Shown here in pieces: positions 25,310-34,432 of a DNA stretch of 64,000 nucleotides (position 1 is its first letter; every line of letters starts with the position of its first letter). The notes below the pieces were generated by a model. The model had not been told where the DNA came from. It was given only the letters and a program-made list of their open reading frames with translations, and did not search any database. The position numbers were made by a program, and so were the translations under genes. This DNA is from Paenibacillus ferrarius (GTDB lineage: Bacteria; Bacillota; Bacilli; Paenibacillales; NBRC-103111). The DNA is taken from NCBI RefSeq assembly GCF_002027705.1, contig NZ_MBTG01000013.1, positions 141,061 through 205,060 of the forward strand, written 5' to 3'.

Positions 25310-26485
25310 ATGCGTACGTCTATTAAAATGAAGTCAGATGATTCCCTGCTCCGATTGTTCACATTTTCTTTTTTTATGACAATGGGCATTGTCGTTACTT
25401 TCTTTCCATTGTACTTTGATTACAAAGGGTATTCCAAGCTGCAAATCGGCTTGCTGTATGCGATTGGCCCTCTTATCGGGATTGCGACTAATCTATTGTG
25501 GGGTTTCCTCAGCGATCGTTTCCAGACGATAAAGAAAATCATGATTATTCTTATACTGGGACAATTGGTAACGTCCATCCTTGTGTTTACGGCGGGATGG
25601 TTCTCGTTGTTGTACGTATGTTTGGCCGCTTTTTTCTTCTTCCAGCAACCGGTGAATTCATTAAATGACAGCCAATTAATGCTGAGTATTCGGACGAGTG
25701 GCAAAAGCTATGCTTCCTTTCGGGTCTACGGCTCGATCGGCTTTGCTGTTTCTGCTGGAGGCTTTGGCTTGCTTCTTAGACACTATGGTACAGGGCTCAC
25801 GCCTATTCTATGCTTATTTACCATCGTCTGCACCCTAGTCATCGTTTTCCTGCTGAAGGATGCCCGTCAAGGCGGCAAAAAGATGGCCTTCGGCGGTATG
25901 CTGAGCATTCTGCGTTCCAAGAAATTTCTGTGGTTCCTTGTGCTCATTATCATCATGTCCGTTTCCCATCGTTTCAATGATGGCTTCCTTGCCCTTTATA
26001 TGAGGCAGCTTGGCGCTTCAGATTCCCTCATCGGCTATGCTTGGATGACATCAGCGCTCAGTGAAATTCCGGTGTTCTTTTTTCTCAGCAAGTATGGACA
26101 CCGCTTTAAGGAGCTGCCTTTACTAGCCTTTGCCGGAATCATCTATGCCGTTCGTTTTTTCATCATGAGCTCGATTCATGATCCTTCCTGGGTCATTTGG
26201 ATTCAAATGCTGCATAGCTTGACCTTTGGCATTTTCCTATTCACAGCCAATCGTTACATAAGTCAACTTATTCCCGATGAATATCGGTCTTCCGGGCAAG
26301 CCATTTTCGCTGTAGCCTGGTCGAGTGTTGCCGGCTTGATCAGCGGGACATTGGGCGGCTGGATATTTGATGCCACAGGCGGAAGCACTGTCTATGCCAT
26401 TGCCGCATGTTTGTCGATCGTAGCAGCGATTGGTTTTCTTGGAACACATCTATTTCAGAACAATGAAAGTATGCTTAGCAGGTAA
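25310..26485 (+). CDS. MFS transporter, MFS_1_like
   Basis: A 391-residue major facilitator with twelve helices, a paralogue of the MFS gene at 15.5 kb. The loop motif GFLSDRFQTIKK, the central YASFRVYGSIGF and HRFNDGFLALYMRQLGASD are shared. The substrate is unknown. It starts 22 bases after the MATE-like gene (stop near 25287) with GTAAGGAAAT upstream, and the ABC ATPase gene follows 29 bases later. Confidence 0.83.
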   Translation: MRTSIKMKSDDSLLRLFTFSFFMTMGIVVTFFPLYFDYKGYSKLQIGLLYAIGPLIGIATNLLWGFLSDRFQTIKKIMIILILGQLVTSILVFTAGWFSLLYVCLAAFFFFQQPVNSLNDSQLMLSIRTSGKSYASFRVYGSIGFAVSAGGFGLLLRHYGTGLTPILCLFTIVCTLVIVFLLKDARQGGKKMAFGGMLSILRSKKFLWFLVLIIIMSVSHRFNDGFLALYMRQLGASDSLIGYAWMTSALSEIPVFFFLSKYGHRFKELPLLAFAGIIYAVRFFIMSSIHDPSWVIWIQMLHSLTFGIFLFTANRYISQLIPDEYRSSGQAIFAVAWSSVAGLISGTLGGWIFDATGGSTVYAIAACLSIVAAIGFLGTHLFQNNESMLSR

Positions 26486-26514
26486 TGAATTTGTAAAAAG
26501 AAGGGACTGGTTAC

Positions 26515-27207
26515 GTGTTAACCATTGAAAGGTTATCTCACAGTTTCCGCACAGGACAAGACGAAACCCCCGTTCTTCATGAGCTTAGTTTCCGGGTAGA
26601 GCAAGGAGAGATGGTCGCTCTGCTCGGCAGCTCAGGCTCCGGGAAATCTACGCTACTGAATCTAATGGCGGGCTTAATGAAGCCGACAAGGGGCAGTATT
26701 TTAATTGCTGGACAAGCGATTGATAAAATGAACGAAAACCGCTTAGCGGAATTTCGGCGGACGCATATCGGGTTTATTTTCCAATCTTATGAATTAATTC
26801 AACATTTAACCGTTCGCGAGAATGTTGAACTCCCGCTAGTCTTCCAAAGCGTTGCAAGCCAAGAACGCAAGCAAAAAGCGTTAGCTCTTCTGCATAAGGT
26901 TGGCATCGGCGACAAAGCCGAGATGTTTCCCTCACAGCTTTCGGGGGGACAACAGCAGCGGGTCAGTATTGCCCGTTCTCTCATTACGAATCCTGCCATT
27001 GTGTTCGCTGATGAGCCTACTGGAAATCTGGATACAAAAACAGAGAAAGAAATCATTGATCTGTTGATTGACCTGAATAAAAACTCGGGGATTACCTTTG
27101 TTATTGTGACACATGAACACGAGGTAGCCAGTCGAACAGAACGAATTTTGCAGCTTCGCGATGGCTATTTGCTTGAAAACAGCGATCAGGCAGGTGAAGC
27201 CGGGTGA
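26515..27207 (+). CDS. ABC transporter ATP-binding protein, LolD/MacB type
   Basis: A 230-residue ATPase that powers the FtsX-type permease encoded next. Walker A GSSGSGKSTLLN, Q-loop FIFQSYELIQHLTVREN, signature LSGGQQQRVSIARSL, Walker B IVFADEPTGNLD and the H-loop VTHEHEV are all intact. It resembles MacB-type or YknY ATPases. The start is GTG after GAAGGGAC. Its last bases overlap the permease start (GTGA), so translation is coupled. Confidence 0.9.
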   Translation: MLTIERLSHSFRTGQDETPVLHELSFRVEQGEMVALLGSSGSGKSTLLNLMAGLMKPTRGSILIAGQAIDKMNENRLAEFRRTHIGFIFQSYELIQHLTVRENVELPLVFQSVASQERKQKALALLHKVGIGDKAEMFPSQLSGGQQQRVSIARSLITNPAIVFADEPTGNLDTKTEKEIIDLLIDLNKNSGITFVIVTHEHEVASRTERILQLRDGYLLENSDQAGEAG

Positions 27208-28556
27208 AACTCAGAGATTATCTTCGTCTTGGCTGGGACCAGCTGCAGCGGCGCAAGGTGGTAACAGCGCTTTGCACCGTCGGCATCGCCATTGGCTCGG
27301 CTTCCATCATGGTTGCCCTCGGTTTTGGAGAATCCATTCAACATTACAGCCAAAAGCAAATGAGCTTCTATCTCAAAACAGATGAGATTACTATCGTAGA
27401 TCAAAGCAATGATCCGAACAACCCAGCCAAATTAACGACAAGCAAACTCGATCTTATACGTACATTCCCGCATGTTAAATCGGTCGCCAGCTTCCAGGAT
27501 CTGGGCCAGTTCAATTTCACGGTCGATGACGGCAAGCAAAGCTACCTTCATCTCTTCGCTACCGAACTGGATACACTTGAGGATTTCGACGCTAAGTTTC
27601 AACAAGGCGGCGCCAGCAGCCAGAACAATCTGATCGTGCTCAATTATGGAGCAACGCTTGGTCTCATGGATGTAAAAACGATAGAAGCTCGCAACAAACT
27701 AATGCAGCAAAATCCGAGCAAGGAACAAGACGAAATCTTCCGTCAAATGGACGTTCTCCCTTATGCCTTATACCAGAAGCAAATCCTCCTAAAAGCCAAT
27801 AACTATCAGGAGCAGTCTGCGAATCCAGCCGGTGCCAGCGCGACCCAGCCTAAAGAAATAACCCTTCGTGTCACAGCCGTACTTAAGAAGCCGGAGGGAA
27901 TGCCGGAATACATGCTGCAAGGAAACAAAACGGCTTATGTCTCGCCACAAACAGGACTTAATATCCTGGAGTCTCTCAACAAAGCTTCAACGAATGGGCA
28001 GCCCCGCTACTCCGAAGTCAAAGTCAAAGTCGATAGCAGCAGCAATGTGAAGCAAGTCGATGAATGGATCAAGAAGCTGAGGCTTACGACGCAGACAAAT
28101 TTATTTCAAGAAGATCGGATGAAAGGCGAATTCGCCATTGTTCGGCTGCTGCTTACCGGCGTTGGTCTGTTTGTTCTTTTCGTAGCTTCCATCTCCATTG
28201 TCGTTGCAATGACGATGTCCACCCATCAGAGACGCAGGCAGATCGGCATCATGAAAGTACTCGGGGCCAATTTAAAACAAATCCGCAATATGTTTATTGT
28301 GGAATCATCCCTTCTCGGCATGCTGGGTGGGTTTGTAGGTATTCTACTCTCCTATTGGGTCATATGGGGAATTAACTTAATCATTATCCAATTCGGCTCC
28401 AATGGCCGAGGCGATTCCCCCGAAATCTTATTTATCAGCTTCTGGATTCTTCCTGTCGGCATGTTCTTTGCGATTATGACAGGCGTTCTATCGGGCTTAT
28501 ATCCAGCAGTGAAAGCTTCCCGAACAGATGCGTTAACGGCCATTAAACGAGAATAG
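27204..28556 (+). CDS. ABC transporter permease, MacB/FtsX type
   Basis: A 450-residue permease with the MacB layout: one N-terminal helix (about residues 15-40), a large extracellular domain (about 45-310), and three C-terminal helices in an FtsX domain (about 315-440) with QRRRQIGIMKVLGANLKQI. The family exports peptides, antibiotics or lipids, or drives conformational work at the envelope. The start is GTG, overlapping the ATPase gene by four bases. Its partner adaptor gene follows 12 bases later. Confidence 0.88.
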   Translation: MKLRDYLRLGWDQLQRRKVVTALCTVGIAIGSASIMVALGFGESIQHYSQKQMSFYLKTDEITIVDQSNDPNNPAKLTTSKLDLIRTFPHVKSVASFQDLGQFNFTVDDGKQSYLHLFATELDTLEDFDAKFQQGGASSQNNLIVLNYGATLGLMDVKTIEARNKLMQQNPSKEQDEIFRQMDVLPYALYQKQILLKANNYQEQSANPAGASATQPKEITLRVTAVLKKPEGMPEYMLQGNKTAYVSPQTGLNILESLNKASTNGQPRYSEVKVKVDSSSNVKQVDEWIKKLRLTTQTNLFQEDRMKGEFAIVRLLLTGVGLFVLFVASISIVVAMTMSTHQRRRQIGIMKVLGANLKQIRNMFIVESSLLGMLGGFVGILLSYWVIWGINLIIIQFGSNGRGDSPEILFISFWILPVGMFFAIMTGVLSGLYPAVKASRTDALTAIKRE

Positions 28557-28568
28557 GAGATTGCCAGC

Positions 28569-29669
28569 ATGAGGAAAAAGAAAACTTGGGTGCTTATTCT
28601 TACAGCAGTCATTATCTGCGGGATCAGCAGCTTCTTATACGTATCCAGCCATCCAAAGTCCAAAAACGCCAATCAAGCAGACTCTGCTTCTGCCAAGGCT
28701 TTGCAATTCAAAATCACAAAAGAAGATCTAGTTAATAGCATTGAAGTCAAAGGGAAATCCTCCTATGCGAAGGAGACTCGTATTTATGCCCCCTTCAACG
28801 GGGAAATCAAAGCGTGGAACGTCACCGACGGTGCTCAGGTTACAAAAGGACAGTTGCTTTTCGAACTTGACGGCTCCCCGCTGCGTGGCGAAATTGCCAG
28901 CCTTCAATCGACACTGAAGAAACAACAACTGGAGGCTGATCTTGCTAATTTCAAAGCGGCCGGACCCCAAGGAGATGCGGGCAGCATCGCTGCCGGGGCC
29001 GTGAACGAAGATGAGGCCAGAGGGCGCTTTGCCACAGCCGAGGGACGCAAGATTCAACAGCAGCTTAATGAGGTGAACGATACCTCGCTTCAACTTCAAT
29101 TGGCAAAAAAACAAGAAAAAGTAGAACAAGCTGTGTTCAATGCCCCTGATGATGGCATTTTCTTATTCGAGGATTCAGCCAAAATCCCTAAATCCGTCGA
29201 AGAAAGTGCCCGAATAGGGAAAATCGTTGATTTGACGAAGCTGCAATTGGTTTGCACCGTCGGAGAATTCGATGTCTTCCGTATTAAGCCGGGTATGATC
29301 GTACAAGTCAAAGTTGAAGCCCTGAAACAGAAAAAGCTTCAAGGCAAGGTTGAGAAAGTATCGAAGTTTGCCAAATCAGGAACAGACCAAGGAACGAGCT
29401 CCGCCCAATTCGAGGTCACCATTTCCTTGGAGCCTGACGACCAGTTGATTGCTGGCCTAAGCCTGACAGGAACAATAGAAACTGAAAAGAAGGCAAGCAC
29501 CGTCGTCGTTCCGACTTTAGCTGTGATGCACGAGAAAGAAGTTTATTACGTTATGCTGCAGAATGCGCAAGGCGCTGAGCGGCGTGAAATTGAGATCGGG
29601 CTGGAAACACCTGAGAAAACCGAAGTCCTAAAAGGATTAAATGAAGGCGATACGGTTGTGCTGCAATAG
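28569..29669 (+). CDS. HlyD/MacA-type efflux adaptor protein
   Basis: A 366-residue membrane-anchored adaptor. One N-terminal helix (VLILTAVIICGISSFLYV) is followed by a split lipoyl/barrel-sandwich domain (IYAPFNGEIKAWNVTDGAQV ... FNAPDDGIFLF), a helical hairpin rich in Gln and Lys between them, and a beta-barrel (MIVQVKVEALKQKKLQGKVE). It completes a MacAB/YknXYZ-like export unit with the two upstream genes. GGAG lies 11 bases before the ATG. It is the last gene of the five-gene run. Confidence 0.87.
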   Translation: MRKKKTWVLILTAVIICGISSFLYVSSHPKSKNANQADSASAKALQFKITKEDLVNSIEVKGKSSYAKETRIYAPFNGEIKAWNVTDGAQVTKGQLLFELDGSPLRGEIASLQSTLKKQQLEADLANFKAAGPQGDAGSIAAGAVNEDEARGRFATAEGRKIQQQLNEVNDTSLQLQLAKKQEKVEQAVFNAPDDGIFLFEDSAKIPKSVEESARIGKIVDLTKLQLVCTVGEFDVFRIKPGMIVQVKVEALKQKKLQGKVEKVSKFAKSGTDQGTSSAQFEVTISLEPDDQLIAGLSLTGTIETEKKASTVVVPTLAVMHEKEVYYVMLQNAQGAERREIEIGLETPEKTEVLKGLNEGDTVVLQ

Positions 29670-29765
29670 TAAACTGGCATATAATAAGCGTTAAGTCTTA
29701 GTACCAAGTAATAAAATACAACCGCTATGGACAAATTGATTTTGCAAAGGCAGGTAACCGTTTCA

Positions 29766-30413
29766 ATGAATTATAATGATTTCAAAACAATTGTATTAGA
29801 ACGACGTAGTGTTCGAAACTTCACAGAGCAGGCCGTCTCTGTGGAGGATATTCGTGAAATCATCGACTGCGCCAGATATGCGCCAAGCGATACGAACTCC
29901 CAAACCTGGAAATTCATTGCCATTCGAAATACAGAAAAAATCAAACACATTGAACAACTTACGTGGGAACAGCTCCACGCTCGCGCTGCTGCTGCTGAGC
30001 AGAACGGACTTTCCCGGGAAGCACGTTTGCTGGTGAAATCTTTCGGCCCTTACGCAACTGCGTTCTCGGATGCTCCTGTGTTAATTATTTGTTTGGCTAC
30101 CCCATACGAATCCAAGTTCCGCGATCGCATTTTCGATCCGATTCAACTTGTTGAAGAGCATGTGTGGGCGGAAGAAGGCATCAAGAGCTCTTGCCTCGCT
30201 TCCCAGAACCTGATGCTTGCAGCTCATGCCAGAGGCTTGGCTACGTGCCCGATGACAGGTCCTGTACTGCTTGCTCAAGATCAGATTCGTGCCTACCTGG
30301 ACATTCCGGAAGAGTGTCAAATCAATATGGTTATTGCCTTGGGCCATCCCAAGGAGCGTCCAGGCAAGCTGGCACGCAAAGAAGTTGATGATATTCTGCA
30401 AATTATTGATTAA
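29766..30413 (+). CDS. Nitroreductase family FMN protein
   Basis: A 215-residue flavin oxidoreductase of the nitroreductase family, expected to work as an FMN-bound homodimer using NAD(P)H. The N-terminal ERRSVRNF motif (phosphate binding), YAPSDTNSQTWKFIAI and the C-terminal VIALGHPKERP are typical. The physiological substrate is unknown. The ATG at 29766 after GGCAGGT is preferred over one 13 codons earlier. It is a single gene ending at a bidirectional terminator. Confidence 0.87.
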   Translation: MNYNDFKTIVLERRSVRNFTEQAVSVEDIREIIDCARYAPSDTNSQTWKFIAIRNTEKIKHIEQLTWEQLHARAAAAEQNGLSREARLLVKSFGPYATAFSDAPVLIICLATPYESKFRDRIFDPIQLVEEHVWAEEGIKSSCLASQNLMLAAHARGLATCPMTGPVLLAQDQIRAYLDIPEECQINMVIALGHPKERPGKLARKEVDDILQIID

Positions 30414-30432
30414 AGATCTCCCCACCAAATAG

Positions 30433-30474
30433 TAGGCTGCCCTCAAGGTATTTTGACCTTATGGGGCAGCCTCT
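30433..30474. terminator. Bidirectional intrinsic terminator
   Basis: AGGCTGCCC pairs with GGGCAGCCT with an inner AAGGT/ACCTT pairing. It lies between the nitroreductase gene and the convergent oppC-like gene. Confidence 0.85.
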
Positions 30475-30480
30475 TCTTGC

Positions 30481-31398
30481 TTATTGTCTGGCATCCAGAG
30501 CGTCACGCAAGCCGTCTCCTACGAAATTAATCGCAAGCACAGTTAATAAAATCATCGCACCAGGCGGAACCCACAGCCAAGGCTGGTCTGTCAGCACCGT
30601 AAGGGACTGTGCATCTGTCAGCATATTACCCCAGCTTGCAGTCGGAGGCTTGACACCCATGCCGAGGAAGCTAAGCCCGGCTTCGCTCATAATCGCTGAG
30701 GCAATGCCGAACGTGGCATTGACTATGATTGGACCGATCGCATTAGGCAAAATATGCTGAAATAAAATACGCGGCGTGCTCAGTCCGAGCGCTACGCCAG
30801 CCTTCACATAATCGAGCTGTTTGATCGACAGCACGCTTCCTCTAACCAGCCGCGCTACGCCCGGCCATGAGAACAAGGCTAAGACCAGGATGATCGTGGT
30901 CATATTCGATCCCAGCACACTAATGATGACCAAGGTAACCATCAGAAAAGGAAAGGCCATGAACATGTCTGTAATCCGCATGACAGCCATATCCAGCCAG
31001 CCGCCAAAATAAGCGGATACGATGCCGACTAACGTACCGAAGGTCACGTATAGGGAGACCGTGACAAAGCCGACGATCAGGGAAACTCTTGTCGCATAGA
31101 TGAGACGGCTCACCACATCTCGGCCGACCTGATCCGTACCCAGCCAATGAACCGCCGATGGCTTCGCAGAGAAGATCGCTGTCACCTCTTTGGGATCATG
31201 CGGAGAGATTAGTGGAGCCGACAAAGCAACAGCGATGAGCAGCAGCGTAACGAACAGCCCGGCTACCGCTAGCTTGTGTCTTGTGAAGCGGAGCCAGAAC
31301 TGCCGCAGCGCGCTGTCTGCCGCTTGCTCATCTGCTATATACGCGACGATGGCCGGTTGTAAGGGCCCCTCTTTCAGTTGATACTCCGATAAGGCCAT
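30481..31398 (-). CDS. Peptide-type ABC transporter permease, OppC/DppC family
   Basis: A 305-residue inner-membrane permease of the oligopeptide/dipeptide/nickel importer class. The OppC N-terminal domain helix (residues 36-58) is followed by five core helices. The ATPase-contact motif is visible as the YVKAGVALGLSTPRILFQHI segment and ILPNAIGPIIV. The ATG has CGGAGGT upstream. It is the last gene of the minus-strand operon (binding protein, M20 hydrolase, OppDF, OppB, OppC), 15 bases after OppB. Confidence 0.9.
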   Translation of the reverse strand: MALSEYQLKEGPLQPAIVAYIADEQAADSALRQFWLRFTRHKLAVAGLFVTLLLIAVALSAPLISPHDPKEVTAIFSAKPSAVHWLGTDQVGRDVVSRLIYATRVSLIVGFVTVSLYVTFGTLVGIVSAYFGGWLDMAVMRITDMFMAFPFLMVTLVIISVLGSNMTTIILVLALFSWPGVARLVRGSVLSIKQLDYVKAGVALGLSTPRILFQHILPNAIGPIIVNATFGIASAIMSEAGLSFLGMGVKPPTASWGNMLTDAQSLTVLTDQPWLWVPPGAMILLTVLAINFVGDGLRDALDARQ

Positions 31399-31413
31399 AC
31401 ATTTACCTCCGAA

Positions 31414-32409
31414 TTAGTTGTAATTAATTCTAGGGTCCGCAGCTGAATACAGCAGATCCGCTAACAAATTCGTCACCAGCACAATCAGGGCTGCTACAAG
31501 ATTCAAGCCCATCAGCGTTGGATAATCGCGGGAGAGAATCGATTGCATGGTCAGCTGGCCAATCCCTGGCCACTGAAAGATCTGTTCAATCAGGATGCTC
31601 CCTCCAAGCAGCAGCGGGATTTCCATCCCAATCACCGTAATAATCGGGAGCAGCGCATTGCGCAGTGCATGCTTGTTCGTCACCCAGAAGGGATGAAGCC
31701 CTTTGGAAACCGCTGTGCGCAAATAATCTTGCTTCATCACATCGAGCATACTGGCTCTTACATATCTCACCTTTTTGCCCGCGATCACAACCCCCAGCAC
31801 GAAAACAGGGAGAATCAGATGACGGACATAATCCCAGACGCCGCCTGTACCTCCAAGTGTGGTCATCCCGCCCGTCGGCAGCCATTTGAGCTGAACCGCC
31901 ACAATATAGATGAGTCCAAGCCCCAGAAAAAACTGTGGAACAGACGTTCCGATAAAGGACAGCCCCGTCATCAAATAATCGAATTTCGTATTCTGCTTCA
32001 CAGCGCTCACAATGCCAATCGGCAGTGCAATCATAATGCCAAACAACAGTGCGCTTGATGACAGCAGCAATGTAGGACCAATGCATTGGCCAATCATTTT
32101 GGTAACCGGAGCGTAGGAACTGAAAGAATAACCAAGTTGACCGTGAAGTAAATTGAACAGCCACTTGACGTATTGCAGAAACAAGGGATCATTAAGTCCA
32201 AGCAAATTTTTCCTCATTTCCAGCAATTCCTTGGGCGTATTCGGATCGATGAACATATCCACTGGATTTCCTGGCGCTAGTTTAATAATGAAAAAGTTAA
32301 TGACCGAGATGCCAAACAAGACCGGTATGGCGATAAGGACACGACGTATGATGTAATGAAGGATCGCACATCCCCTCCCAAGATTTTCTAATTTATTGGA
32401 AAATGGCAA
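31414..32409 (-). CDS. Peptide-type ABC transporter permease, OppB/DppB family, start uncertain
   Basis: The conserved part (ILHYIIRRVLIAIPVLFGIS, then LAPGNPVDMFID and KQDYLRTAVSKGLHPFWVTN) is a full OppB-type permease with six helices. No ATG, GTG or TTG lies where the family starts: the strong site GGGAGGGG is seven bases before an ATC codon at 32364, which fits the expected first residue. The nearest standard codon in frame is TTG at 32409, used here, which overlaps the OppDF gene and has only GGAGAG 11 bases away. It is closely paralogous to the permease at 40.6 kb. It pairs with OppC downstream. Confidence 0.85.
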   Translation of the reverse strand: MPFSNKLENLGRGCAILHYIIRRVLIAIPVLFGISVINFFIIKLAPGNPVDMFIDPNTPKELLEMRKNLLGLNDPLFLQYVKWLFNLLHGQLGYSFSSYAPVTKMIGQCIGPTLLLSSSALLFGIMIALPIGIVSAVKQNTKFDYLMTGLSFIGTSVPQFFLGLGLIYIVAVQLKWLPTGGMTTLGGTGGVWDYVRHLILPVFVLGVVIAGKKVRYVRASMLDVMKQDYLRTAVSKGLHPFWVTNKHALRNALLPIITVIGMEIPLLLGGSILIEQIFQWPGIGQLTMQSILSRDYPTLMGLNLVAALIVLVTNLLADLLYSAADPRINYN

Positions 32410-34373
32410 GCAACCGCATGCTCTCCAGCTGTAAGCGGCGGTTCTTCGTGCCGACAAAGCTGCTGGACATAGGGGCAGCGTGTATGAAAACGGCAGCCTG
32501 CCGGAGGATTAGCCGGACTAGGCACGTCCCCTTGAATGATTAGCCGCTTATTCGACCGCAAGGTAGGGTCAGGCGCTGGATAGGCATTCAGCAGAATCTG
32601 GGTGTACGGATGCTTAGGACGTTGGAATACTTCCTCCTTACGTCCAATTTCCACAATTTTGCCTAAATACATGACAGCAACCCGTGTGCTGATATATTGA
32701 ACGGCTCCGATGCCATGAGCAATGAATAAGTAGGTCAATTTCAGCTCTTTTTGCAAATCCGCAAGCAGATTCAGAATTTGCGCCTGGATCGATACGTCAA
32801 GCGCCGATACCGGCTCGTCACATACAACCAGCTTGGGCTGAAACGAGATCACACGGGCAATTCCAATCCGTTGGCGTTGGCCTCCAGAAAACTCATGCGG
32901 GTATCTTTGCTTGTAGGCACGCGGCAAGCCAACCAAATCAAGCAGCCGATCTACCTCTCCCTGCACCTGTTGTCTGTCCACCAAACGATGAGCAATGAAT
33001 GGCTCAGCCAAGATGTCATTGATTCTTTTGCGGGGATTCAGTGAGGAATATGGGTCTTGAAAAATGATTTGCAGACGAGTACGAATCGGCTTCAGTTCTC
33101 TTTGTGAAATATGGGTAATATCCTCGTTTTGAAAAAGAATGCGGCCTTCGAACGGGTCTTCCAGCCGTACAATCGAGCGACCGATCGTTGATTTGCCGCA
33201 GCCCGATTCACCAACGAGTCCAACCGTTTCCCCTTCATAAATGGCGAGACTTACATCGTCAACCGCTTTGACGTGTCCCACTGTCCGGGATAAAACGCCT
33301 TTTTTTATTGGATAGTACGTCTTTAGTCGATCGATTTGCAGCAAGGGGGTGTTCGTTGTCATACGCCGACCTCCTGTGGATGTGGAATGCGTGGGTTGAT
33401 CCGCAGCCTGTTCCTGAGCGACCCAGCATCTCACAAGATGCTCAACACCTACTGCTTGCAAGTCAGGCTGGTGCTGTTGACATCGCTCGGTAGCGAGCGT
33501 ACAGCGTGTATGAAACCGGCAGCCTGCCGGCATGCGCTGAAGGGATGGCACCGTGCCTGGGATGGCGGTGAGACGCCCCCCTTCTCCTTCTAATCGCGGG
33601 ATGGAGTTGAGCAGTCCCTTCGTATAGGGATGCTGCGGTTCCCGAAACAGTGTGAACACATCCGCTTCCTCTACAATTTGGCCTGCATACATAACAACCA
33701 CTTTGTCCGCCATTTCCGCTACGACGCCCAAATCGTGGGTAATGAGCATAATCGCAGCGCCGCTTTCCTCACGAAGTTCCTTCATAAGTTCCAGAATTTG
33801 CGCTTGAATCGTTACATCAAGGGCAGTCGTTGGCTCATCCGCAATGAGCAGCTTGGGCTTGCAGGATAAAGCCATCGCAATCATAATCCGTTGACGCATG
33901 CCGCCTGACAGCGTATGCGGGTATACTTCCATGACATCTTCAGCACGGGGCAGACCGACTTTGCGAAGCATTTGGACAGCGTATGCCTTCGCTTCTTTCC
34001 GCGAGTGGCTGGTATGCTGCCGAATCATTTCTACCAGTTGATTCCCAATGGTCAGAACAGGATTCAATGAGCTCATCGGCTCTTGAAAAATCATGGCAAT
34101 GTCCTTGCCCCGCAAGCGCCGCAGCTCGGATTCTGACCAAGCGGCCAAATTGGAGCCGTCGAAGTGAATCTCTCCTTGCTTAATTCGCCCATTTTGACCT
34201 AGAAGCCCCATCACTGATAACGAAGTTACGCTTTTCCCGCAGCCCGATTCTCCAACAATCCCAATGGTTTCCCCGGCTTTAAGCTTGAAGCTGATTTCAT
34301 CGACCGATATTACTTCTTCCTTTCCCGTCCGAAAGACCGTCTGGAGCCGGTCAATTTCCAGCAAATACGTCAT
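32388..34373 (-). CDS. Fused OppD-OppF ABC transporter ATPase
   Basis: A 661-residue protein with two complete peptide-transporter ATPases in one frame. The first half (1-337) has GESGCGKSVTSL, LSGGMRQRIMIA, LLIADEPTTALD and the C-terminal RFHTRC oligopeptide motif. The second half (338-661) has GESGCGKSTIGR, FSGGQRQRIGIA, LVVCDEPVSALD and a second RFHTRC motif. At the junction (33362) an ATG preceded by a perfect AGGAGGT six bases away would allow separate production of OppF. In the second half the D after the H-loop is replaced (AHGIGAV). The start ATG at 34373 has a weak ribosome site (GGTGTGG). Confidence 0.9.
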   Translation of the reverse strand: MTYLLEIDRLQTVFRTGKEEVISVDEISFKLKAGETIGIVGESGCGKSVTSLSVMGLLGQNGRIKQGEIHFDGSNLAAWSESELRRLRGKDIAMIFQEPMSSLNPVLTIGNQLVEMIRQHTSHSRKEAKAYAVQMLRKVGLPRAEDVMEVYPHTLSGGMRQRIMIAMALSCKPKLLIADEPTTALDVTIQAQILELMKELREESGAAIMLITHDLGVVAEMADKVVVMYAGQIVEEADVFTLFREPQHPYTKGLLNSIPRLEGEGGRLTAIPGTVPSLQRMPAGCRFHTRCTLATERCQQHQPDLQAVGVEHLVRCWVAQEQAADQPTHSTSTGGRRMTTNTPLLQIDRLKTYYPIKKGVLSRTVGHVKAVDDVSLAIYEGETVGLVGESGCGKSTIGRSIVRLEDPFEGRILFQNEDITHISQRELKPIRTRLQIIFQDPYSSLNPRKRINDILAEPFIAHRLVDRQQVQGEVDRLLDLVGLPRAYKQRYPHEFSGGQRQRIGIARVISFQPKLVVCDEPVSALDVSIQAQILNLLADLQKELKLTYLFIAHGIGAVQYISTRVAVMYLGKIVEIGRKEEVFQRPKHPYTQILLNAYPAPDPTLRSNKRLIIQGDVPSPANPPAGCRFHTRCPYVQQLCRHEEPPLTAGEHAVACHFPIN

Positions 34374-34432
34374 CTTCCACACCGTCTTTTCATATGTAGT
34401 AGCGCATCGACACTGCCCACCAGCAAGCAGCC

